Below are positions 7,575 through 14,200 of a stretch of 17,211 nucleotides of DNA, piece by piece. How positions within the stretch are numbered: the stretch's first letter is position 1; each line of letters opens with the position of its first letter. This DNA is from an uncultured Verrucomicrobiae bacterium (GTDB taxonomy: Bacteria; Verrucomicrobiota; Verrucomicrobiia; Verrucomicrobiales; Akkermansiaceae), in NCBI GenBank assembly GCA_937957985.1, contig CALGOH010000237.1:1-17211 (forward strand), given 5' to 3'. A model generated the notes under the pieces. That model ran no database searches, was not told the DNA's origin, and worked only from the letters and a program-made list of their open reading frames with translations. Position numbers and translations under genes: made by a program.

Positions 7575-8315
7575 TCACCGGGGAGTCCGCGCCACATAGA
7601 CCGTGCTCGCCGACTCGCGGTCCTGATGAGGGTTGTGAAAGGTCACCACGTGCGACCCGCAGTCCGCGAACACCTCCTCCAGCGCCGTCATGAAGGTCGC
7701 CTCGGGCGGATCGTCCGACCACAGCGCGAAGACTCCGCCGGGATGCAGCTTGTCCGCCAGTTTTCGCAGACCGTCGGCACGGTAGAATGCGGCGTTGCGT
7801 TCATGGAGCAGCTTGTCGGGCGAGTGGTCGATATCGAGCAGCACGGCGTGGAACTTGCGTCCTCCGGACTCCGGGTCGAAGCCGCCGCCAAGCGCCATCT
7901 CGAAGAAGTCGCCATGCACGAACCGGCAACGCGGATCGGCCGTCAGTCCGGTTCCCAGCGGCACCAGTCCCTGCTCGTGCCACTCGATCACGGGTTCGAG
8001 AAAATCGATGACGATCAGCGAGCCGACCGCCCCCTGGTCGAGCGCCTCGCGGGCGGTGTAGCCGAGCCCGAGTCCTCCGACCACCACGTCGAGTTTCCCT
8101 TCGCCCGGAAAGCTCTCCGAAGCCGCCGCCAGCCCCAGCCGCGAGAGCGCCCGCTCGACCTCGGTGAAGAGGCTCGTCATGAGATAGGCGTCGCCGAGGA
8201 TCACCTCATAGACCTCGAGATTGTCGAGCGGCAGCAGCGTCCGCCGCCGCAGGATGAGCTCGCCCAAAGGCGTCTGTCGGTAGTCGAGTTCCTCGAAACG
8301 GGGCGCGGGCTGCAT
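7575..8315 (-). CDS. Spermidine-synthase-like / class I SAM-dependent methyltransferase-fold protein
   Basis: A 246-residue protein with ATG at 8315 and TGA at 7577-7575. A Rossmann-type methyltransferase core is visible: glycine loop VVVGGLGLGYTA (77-88), acidic end of strand 2 VIDFLEP (102-108), RFVHGDFFEM (131-140), VLLDIDHSP (158-166) and LHPGGVFALW (190-199). This arrangement matches the spermidine synthase superfamily. The classical catalytic segment with a DSSDP-type motif is replaced by DIDHSPD, so true spermidine synthase activity is doubtful. No signal peptide is seen, so it is cytoplasmic. No polyamine gene is nearby. It could be an SpeE-like methyltransferase of unknown substrate. 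Confidence 0.78.
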   Translation of the reverse strand: MQPAPRFEELDYRQTPLGELILRRRTLLPLDNLEVYEVILGDAYLMTSLFTEVERALSRLGLAAASESFPGEGKLDVVVGGLGLGYTAREALDQGAVGSLIVIDFLEPVIEWHEQGLVPLGTGLTADPRCRFVHGDFFEMALGGGFDPESGGRKFHAVLLDIDHSPDKLLHERNAAFYRADGLRKLADKLHPGGVFALWSDDPPEATFMTALEEVFADCGSHVVTFHNPHQDRESASTVYVARTPR

Positions 8316-8382
8316 GGACTTTCGTAGGCCAGACCAAGCCCGCAGGACGAACGAAATCTCCGCCTTGCGGCTTCACGGCCGA

Positions 8383-8949
8383 TCACCGATCCAACCTTCC
8401 ATCCTCCTCATCCTGCCCGCCCTCATCGGGCTCCGGAGCGCGGAAGTATTTCTTTTCAGACGGCGCATAGGCCGGATCCGCAACGAGCGTGCCTGGGGGA
8501 ATGCCCACAAGATCGATGATCTTGTTGTTGAAAGGAGAAAACGCGAATCCCGGCTTTCCCGGGACCGGCCTTGCCACCGGTTGATGGTTCTCCGGCAGAC
8601 GGACGCGCCGGAGGGCTCCGTCGGGGGACGATGGATCGTCGATCAGCGAGCCTCCCAACGCACCCCGCACATCGATCTCCTCACCGGTGAAAGGACTGAT
8701 CGCAAACCCCGGCCGATCGGAAAACGGTTCCACTTCGACAGCCTTCTCGTCCCACCCGGCCTCGCGAACCCTGGACTTTGCCGAGTCCGATCCAGGGACC
8801 TCGGGGCCTCCCTCTCCGCCCGGCGCTGCCCGCGACCCGGACTCGCCTGCCGTATCCGCGGGTTGCTCAACATCCCCGGACACGGAAGCCCGTTCCTCGC
8901 AACCCACCCCGAACAGCACTGCGAGAGCCAGGAGACACCTTTTGATCAC
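8383..8949 (-). CDS. Small lipoprotein with two 42-residue 'PGFAxSPF' repeats
   Basis: GTG 8949 is chosen over TTG 8985 because the product (188 residues) then starts with a compact signal peptide, VIKRCLLALAVLFGVGC. The Cys17 lipobox (GVGC) is slightly atypical. A low-complexity Gly/Pro/Glu linker follows. Then come two consecutive 42-residue units, residues 79-120 and 132-173. Both run (R/K)PGFA(I/F)SPF, then IID or EID, then G(S/T)L(I/V)xDP, and close with (R)xxRxPE or (K)YFRAPE. The tail is acidic (DEGGQDEEDG). I do not recognise a named domain. The gene sits 45 bases downstream of the nonaheme cytochrome gene on the same strand, so an envelope role with that cluster is possible but unproven. 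Confidence 0.75.
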   Translation of the reverse strand: MIKRCLLALAVLFGVGCEERASVSGDVEQPADTAGESGSRAAPGGEGGPEVPGSDSAKSRVREAGWDEKAVEVEPFSDRPGFAISPFTGEEIDVRGALGGSLIDDPSSPDGALRRVRLPENHQPVARPVPGKPGFAFSPFNNKIIDLVGIPPGTLVADPAYAPSEKKYFRAPEPDEGGQDEEDGRLDR

Positions 8950-8994
8950 GATGCGGATCTCAGCCGCACCGCGATCGTCGGTCAAGCTCCTCGC

Positions 8995-11223
8995 TCACCG
9001 CTCCGCCCTCACCCGCACGAAGCGGGCGGAGTGGAGCGCCGCCGGGTCCGGGTCGCGGACATCGAGCACGAAGTCGGTGTCGGTCATCACCACGCCGGGC
9101 GTCCAGTTCGCGAAGTCCGAGGTGAACTCGACCACCACCGTCGCATCGCCCGGCGCGGGAGCCCGGGAAATCCGATAGGTGTAGTAGATCGTGCCGCCGA
9201 TGTCCCGCAGCGAGGGAACGAGCACGCCCGGCGAGGTCGGGAACTGCTGCGAAAGCCCGAGTGCATACTCGACCAGATCGGGCAGGCCGTCGCCGTCGCC
9301 ATCATGCTCGTCGGCGGTCGCCGCCGAACCGACGGTCACGCTGACCGTGCCGAGATTCGACTCCTTGAAGCCGTCGAAAGCCGCATAGGTGAACGAGTCC
9401 ACGCCCACGAATCCGGGGTCCGGGTGGTAGGTCGCCTGCGTTCCCGCGAGCGCGACCATTCCGTGCCTCGGCTGGCCGACAATCCGCAAGGTCCGCGACT
9501 GCCCGTTGGTGTCGGTCGACGAAAGCGTGAGACTCTCGGGCGTGTCCACCGCCGTGACCACGCTCCGATCGGTGACCACCGGCGGCGAATTGTTGGTGAA
9601 GACCCCGCCGAGTTGGCCGTCGTCCTCGCGCTTGTGGCAGGCGAAGCAGCTCACGTTCTCGCCCTTGAAGAGGGTAACGGTTCTCGTCTGACCATCATTT
9701 CGGGCGGTGAAACTGCGGTCGTCGAAGGCCCTCGCCAGCGGCCCGCCCCGGAGATCGGAGCCATGGCAAACCTGGCAACTGCTGCTTTCGCCGTGGCCCT
9801 CGTGCTCATCGATCCACGAATCCCCGATCGGGTGCATCCCGTGCGGCCCTCCGTCCCATCTGCTCGGCATCGAGGCGTGGCACGAGGTGCAGTTCGAGAC
9901 CGTCCCGGCGTGACCCTGGACCTGCTCGTTCTGCAGGTTGTCATTGCGGTGGATGGAAGGATAGATCGCATGCGTCGAGCCGTGGCAGGCGCTGCACTGC
10001 AGGCCGCCGTGACCGGACGAAAAGCGATACAGCGAAACGCCGGGCAACGGCGTGTCGGGCGGACTGGCGAAGGTGCCGGTCGGAGGTCGCACCGAGCCGT
10101 TGGCGAGGAAGACCGAGGTGAAACGCTCGCCGCCCTGGTGACACGAACCGCAGTTCGGCTCATCGAGCCATCCGGTGCGGCCTGGATCCCCCACCGCGCT
10201 CATGTTTCCGTGGCAGGACTGACACTGCATCGAGGCCGAGCCGTCCGCCGCCACCGCCGAGCCCATCGCGCCACGCAGGCAGCGGGTGTCCGATCCCGGA
10301 TGGCACTGGTAGCACGAGCTGCGGTTGGTGATGTGGTCGAGACTCATGCCGTTGTCGGGCGAAACGACATTCGCATGCAGTCCGTGCATCGACTCGGTGA
10401 GCGGCTTCACGCCCTCGAAACTCGGCTTCCCAAGCGCCTCGGAGGCGTGGCAGGCGGCGCACAGCACCGGGTGCTGGAGGTCGCGTACGCTCGCCTCTAG
10501 TCCGTCCGCCGGATAACCCCTGTCGGCCAGCGCGCTGGTGTAGGGCTCGGTTCCGAGGTGCTTCTCGTCGTGCAGACGCAGGATGTTCAGCCGGTAGTCG
10601 CGCGACGGATGCGGGTCGTTCACCCATCCGCCCGCCGGTTGCGCCGCCGGACCGGTTCCCGATCCGTGGCACTTGCGGCAGTCCATTTCCCCGGAAACCG
10701 GAAGCACGATATCCGTCGTCGCCAGCACCGTGCCGGTCGTCGTTTTCGCCGTGAGGCGCACCATCGGATAGGGCTGGCGATGCCCCGCGTCATCGACCGG
10801 CGTGATCGGCACCCCGGCGGCTTCGAACCAGTGCATCAGCCCGTCGAAGTCCATGAACTGTGGCTCGTTGTCCGGACCGGGCATCGTCTTTCCGGTCAGG
10901 CCGGTGTCCGGCGGGATGGGGACGCCGAAGTAGTCGGTCGTGTAGTTCCAGAAGTCGGTCTTCCCCACCGATGTGGTGTTGATCGAGCCGTCGGGATCCG
11001 CCACCGCCTCGTAGGTCACGATGATCCCCGTCGCGTCCGTCACGAGATGGCCGTCGGCATCGATCAGGTGGGCGTCGAAAGTGTTGTAGGGCGGCAGGAT
11101 GGAGAAGACCGAGTAGTCGTCGTCCATGCAGTGCATGCCGAGATTGTTCCAGCCGATGAGCGTCTGGGCGCCGGCGGACACGGCGAGGAACAGGAACAGA
11201 GCGGTGATTTTTTTCATGGTCAT
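8995..11223 (-). CDS. Secreted nonaheme c-type cytochrome with Ig-like and surface-protein C-terminal domains
   Basis: A 742-residue protein. ATG 11223 is used; ATG 11217 (MKKITALF) is equally possible. Residues 1-20 form a signal peptide. Nine CxxCH haem-binding motifs begin at Cys182, 255, 304, 334, 358, 410, 445, 483 and 526. The N-terminal about 160 residues are haem-free and carry the segment GWNNLGMHCMDDDYSVFSIL (24-43). After the haem region come a cadherin/VCBS-like Ig domain (about 546-632, with HPDPGFVGVDSFTYAAFDG), a calcium-type segment DGDGDGLPDLVEYALG (641-656), and a beta-rich tail ending in RFVRV. Known: multihaem c-type cytochromes move electrons in the periplasm or on the cell surface. 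The Ig-like and C-terminal modules suggest surface exposure. The redox partner is unknown, and cytochrome c maturation genes are not in the window. Confidence 0.9.
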   Translation of the reverse strand: MTMKKITALFLFLAVSAGAQTLIGWNNLGMHCMDDDYSVFSILPPYNTFDAHLIDADGHLVTDATGIIVTYEAVADPDGSINTTSVGKTDFWNYTTDYFGVPIPPDTGLTGKTMPGPDNEPQFMDFDGLMHWFEAAGVPITPVDDAGHRQPYPMVRLTAKTTTGTVLATTDIVLPVSGEMDCRKCHGSGTGPAAQPAGGWVNDPHPSRDYRLNILRLHDEKHLGTEPYTSALADRGYPADGLEASVRDLQHPVLCAACHASEALGKPSFEGVKPLTESMHGLHANVVSPDNGMSLDHITNRSSCYQCHPGSDTRCLRGAMGSAVAADGSASMQCQSCHGNMSAVGDPGRTGWLDEPNCGSCHQGGERFTSVFLANGSVRPPTGTFASPPDTPLPGVSLYRFSSGHGGLQCSACHGSTHAIYPSIHRNDNLQNEQVQGHAGTVSNCTSCHASMPSRWDGGPHGMHPIGDSWIDEHEGHGESSSCQVCHGSDLRGGPLARAFDDRSFTARNDGQTRTVTLFKGENVSCFACHKREDDGQLGGVFTNNSPPVVTDRSVVTAVDTPESLTLSSTDTNGQSRTLRIVGQPRHGMVALAGTQATYHPDPGFVGVDSFTYAAFDGFKESNLGTVSVTVGSAATADEHDGDGDGLPDLVEYALGLSQQFPTSPGVLVPSLRDIGGTIYYTYRISRAPAPGDATVVVEFTSDFANWTPGVVMTDTDFVLDVRDPDPAALHSARFVRVRAER

Positions 11224-11240
11224 GGCGGGTTTGAAGGGTT

Positions 11241-11294
11241 TCCCGGGATCGGGACGCGCATCCTCCGGCAGGATTCAGACGCCCGATCCCGGGA
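11241..11294 (-). promoter_or_regulatory. Nested hairpin between the InlB-repeat gene and the cytochrome gene
   Basis: The arms 11241-11253 and 11282-11294 are a perfect 13-base inverted repeat around cccgggatcggg. Inside lies a second hairpin, atcct-ccggc-aggat. It sits 7 bases after the upstream stop and 17 bases before the cytochrome ATG. The only T-run (11299-11303) follows it on the plus strand. On the minus strand it is therefore not a canonical intrinsic terminator. It may attenuate, stabilise or process the transcript ahead of the cytochrome gene. Confidence 0.55.
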
Positions 11295-11301
11295 CGGGTT
11301 T

Positions 11302-12036
11302 TTAGGGATGTCGCAACCGAAAGAAGCGTGGATCTCCATCGGGCGTGACAGTGACCTCGCGGGACTCGCCCACGACGGACACCGCACGCAAGGACGGCAC
11401 CCAGCCAGTGGGCAACAGCCCGGGATTCTCCTCGAGCTGCCAACCGGTGGCCGATAGCGGCCAGCGGATGATGAGATCCGAGCTTTCTGGGGCCGCGGGC
11501 ATCACGGTGAGGGCCGGCGTCGGCACGAATCTCGCGACCAGGATGCGGTTCACGCTGGCCGCGAAGGCCAGCTCGCCATCCGGCGCGACGGCCACACCAT
11601 TCTCCTCCCACCCGAGGAAGGAATAGCCGGGAGCAGCCGTCGCGCCGACCGTGACCGGCTCGCCCACACCGAACACGCCGCCTCCCGAAACCGTCCCGCC
11701 GTCGAACGACAAGGCCTGCACGGCAATGGTGATACCGCCATCGGACACGAAGTTCGCGATCAGGTGCCGCGGACCGGTGACATCGAATCGATAGCGGTCC
11801 TCGGTGCTGACGACCACGCCGTCCTCGGTCCAGTTGAGGAAGGTCCAGCCGTCGTTGGCATTCGCCTGGGCCTGGGCGGTCTCGTCGGACTTGTAGCTCG
11901 AGCTGTCCATCTCGACGTCCCCGGCCTCCGCCGGCGAAGCGCTGGCGGTGATGACGATCGCCTCGGTGAAACGCGCCTGCAGCGTGCGATCACCCGCCAC
12001 CGTGAAGGTATAACTCGGACTGGTGCTGACCGTCAC
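11302..12036 (-). pseudogene. 3' remnant of the InlB-repeat secreted protein (downstream of in-frame TAG)
   Basis: This stretch continues the same reading frame as the upstream gene after a TAG at 12051-12049. Translation would need readthrough or re-initiation at GTG 12036, which has no evident ribosome site and falls in the middle of a repeat. It encodes the second half of InlB repeat 4, all of repeats 5 and 6, and then a C-terminal tail of about 75 residues ending RFFRLRHP. That tail is of the type seen in secreted proteins of this lineage. On its own the fragment has no signal peptide, so any separate product would stay in the cytoplasm. If the TAG is a sequencing error or very recent mutation, the intact gene runs 14175-11302 and encodes 957 residues. 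Confidence 0.8.
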
Positions 12037-12846
12037 GCGACCCTCGCGCTAGCCGCTGAAGGCGTAGTTCGGCGCGGGCGTGGCCGTCACGGTGGCACTT
12101 TCGCCCGCCGTGTAGGTGCCGCCGCCCGTGGTGCCGCCCCCGTCCAAGGGATTCTGCGACAGGCTGATGACATACTCGGTCCCGGGCAGGATGAAGTGGG
12201 CGACGAGGTTGCGATCACCCGCCGCGGTGAAGCTGTAACTGCCGCTGGTGCCGACCACCGTGCCGTTCTCCGTCCAGTTGGAGAAGAGATAGCCCGGTGA
12301 TGCCGTCGCGGTCACGGTGACCGGATCGCCGTCGGCATAACCTCCGTCGCCGGACGTGCTTCCCCCTGCCACCGGATCAGCAACGGTCGTGATCGACCAG
12401 GTCGGGGCGACGGTGAAGTTCGCCACCAGGTTCCGGTCCGCCAAAACCGGGAAGACATAGGTTGCGTTGGTGCTGACCACGATCCCGTTCTCCGTCCAGT
12501 CGGAGAAGTAGTATCCGGCCGCCGGCGTCGCCACCAGGGTGGCGTCGCTTCCCTCATCCAACAGCCCGTCGCCGCTGACCGTACCGGCCAGGGCCGGTGC
12601 CGCGGTCGCGGAGATCGTCCACCGCGGGACGACAGCCGCGAAGTGCGCCACCAGCGAATGGTTCACATCGAGGATGAAGGTGTGGCTCGGGGTGTCGGCC
12701 ACGACCACGCCGTTGTCGGTCCAGTTGACGAACTCGTAGCCCGGCTCGGGAGTCGCGGTCACCGTGACCTCGCTGTCGGGATCGAAAACCCCGTCGCCCC
12801 CGGTGACGCCCGTGCCCGCGGGCTCGGCCGCGGTATCGACCATGTA
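11527..12846 (-). repeat. Six tandem InlB-type (Listeria-Bacteroides-like) protein repeats
   Basis: Six diverged units of about 68-72 codons each run through both pieces of the broken gene. Each has the pattern xPxxGGxxxGxGxYxxGxxVTVxAxPxxGYxFxxWxENGxVVSxxxxYxFxxxxxRxLVAxF. The Trp of FxxW is kept in five units, as NWTDNG, DWTENG, NWTENG, NWTEDG and GWEENG. In unit 4 the codon at this place is TAG. Known: InlB B-repeats are beta-rich extracellular stalk modules. The units have diverged at DNA level, so this is an old array and not a recent expansion. Confidence 0.85.
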
Positions 12847-14175
12847 GGATGGCGGCAGGACCACGCCGGCCGCGGCCACCCTGAGGGTGTAGTTCTTCTC
12901 GACGTCGGGGCTGACGAAGTCGGTGGCCGTGACCTTGAACTGGAAATCGCCGGTCTCGGTCGGCGTGCCGGAAAGGTCGCCGGTGAACTCGTCGAAGCTC
13001 ATGCCGGCAGGCAGGGCTCCATCAAGTGAGCAGACGAATGCCTGTGGACCTTCGATCACCAGCCGCCGGGTCGCGAAGGCGCGGTTTTCCTCGGCCTCGC
13101 CGACGTGATCGACAAGGTCGAGGTGCCCCTCGGCATCGACCGCCGCCATCTGCGCGCCCTTGTATTCGCCGACCACCTCGACGGTGGAAAGATCGACCTC
13201 CACGCCGTTGACCGTCTTGATGCCTTCGCCGTGCAGGTCGTCCGGCCCGACCTTGTCACCCATGGCTTCTCCGGTCTCGTTGTCGAGCGGCCCCACGTAT
13301 TCGAAGAACTCGTAGCGGCGGGTCACCACCTCGTCGCCGTTGTTCAGATCCTCCGGCGCGGCCTCGAGCAGACCGTTGGCACCGCCATTCAGCTTGCTGA
13401 ATTCGATCTGGAGCAACTGCCACTCGACCTCGACCTCGTCGGGCTCGCCGTTGCGCCAGTTGCGGTCGTCCGGATCATCCGGGTCATCGGAAACCAGGTC
13501 GCGCAGATGCACCTTCTGGTTGTTATGGGTGGTCGTGCGGATTTCCTTCACCCACACCGGATCGCCGAACTCCTTCGGGTGGACTTCCGGCGGCGGAGGC
13601 GGCTGGATGGCTGCCTGCACCTGTGCCGGGACGCCGGCCGCGGGTGGATAGTAGGTGAAGCTCGGCGCGGCGACCTGCACGTTGCCGCCGTTGATCAGGT
13701 TGCCCGAGCCGTCGTCGATGAGCCAGCGGTAGGACACGGCGCCGACGGCGGTGCGGTAGCCGACCCCGAAGTGCTCGCCGCCGAAATTGACGCTCGGATT
13801 GGTGAACTGGTGGCCGTTGGTCGGATCGATCGGTCCCGACGGAATCGCGGTGTAGGACGCCCACGAACCGTCGGCGTTCTTCTTGCTGGCCCAGCGGATG
13901 AGACACCGCGGGTGGAGCGGATCCGAGTTGTCCTCGGTGATCTCCGGCACGCCGTAGTGGTTGTGGTTGTAGGTGTAGGTGATGTCGGTGCTGTGGCAGT
14001 CCTCGATCTCGATCTCGAAACCGTGGCACTCGTGCCCGGTGTCATTGACCGTGTCGAAGTTCGAGGTGCTGCCGTAGGCGACGCTCGCCCGAGCCTGCGG
14101 GGCGATCAGCGCGGCGAGGCACGCGAGGAGCGGAATCAGGCGTCCGCGGCGGTGGGTATCGTTTTTCATGATCAT
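12049..14175 (-). CDS. Secreted He_PIG/InlB-repeat protein, truncated by an in-frame TAG
   Basis: The ORF is open from 14211, but ATG 14175 (MIMKN) gives a proper signal peptide (RRGRLIPLLACLAALIAPQARA) and avoids overlap with the upstream stop. The product as read is 708 residues. The mature N-terminus holds an unassigned Cys/His-rich domain with GHECHGFEIEIEDCH (47-61) and YNHNHYG (69-75), then a Pro-rich hinge (PPPPP). A long unassigned acidic region follows, then a putative-Ig He_PIG module with LPAGMSFDEFTGDLSGTPTE (about 373-434). InlB repeats 1-3 and half of repeat 4 close the reading. The protein stops at YAFSG, where Trp should follow. Inferred: a surface protein whose C-terminal export or anchoring tail has been cut off. 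It is 25 bases downstream of the HAF-like gene and probably in its operon. Confidence 0.82.
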   Translation of the reverse strand: MIMKNDTHRRGRLIPLLACLAALIAPQARASVAYGSTSNFDTVNDTGHECHGFEIEIEDCHSTDITYTYNHNHYGVPEITEDNSDPLHPRCLIRWASKKNADGSWASYTAIPSGPIDPTNGHQFTNPSVNFGGEHFGVGYRTAVGAVSYRWLIDDGSGNLINGGNVQVAAPSFTYYPPAAGVPAQVQAAIQPPPPPEVHPKEFGDPVWVKEIRTTTHNNQKVHLRDLVSDDPDDPDDRNWRNGEPDEVEVEWQLLQIEFSKLNGGANGLLEAAPEDLNNGDEVVTRRYEFFEYVGPLDNETGEAMGDKVGPDDLHGEGIKTVNGVEVDLSTVEVVGEYKGAQMAAVDAEGHLDLVDHVGEAEENRAFATRRLVIEGPQAFVCSLDGALPAGMSFDEFTGDLSGTPTETGDFQFKVTATDFVSPDVEKNYTLRVAAAGVVLPPSYMVDTAAEPAGTGVTGGDGVFDPDSEVTVTATPEPGYEFVNWTDNGVVVADTPSHTFILDVNHSLVAHFAAVVPRWTISATAAPALAGTVSGDGLLDEGSDATLVATPAAGYYFSDWTENGIVVSTNATYVFPVLADRNLVANFTVAPTWSITTVADPVAGGSTSGDGGYADGDPVTVTATASPGYLFSNWTENGTVVGTSGSYSFTAAGDRNLVAHFILPGTEYVISLSQNPLDGGGTTGGGTYTAGESATVTATPAPNYAFSG

Positions 14176-14200
14176 TCGTTTGTGAGGTTGGAGGAGAATT

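Noticed and set aside
7529..7597. Longer dodecin start
   Set aside because: It would add 23 unrelated residues and overlap the upstream gene. Dodecins start at the MSDHIYKK position.
8314..10500. 728-codon open frame on the + strand
   Set aside because: It lies antisense to the nonaheme cytochrome and the small lipoprotein, both of which have clear motifs. The + product shows none.
12049..12051. Amber codon recoding (pyrrolysine or lineage-wide TAG readthrough)
   Set aside because: TAG ends the ACT and SGNH genes normally, and the site aligns with a repeat Trp, so a simple TGG to TAG mutation is the better explanation.
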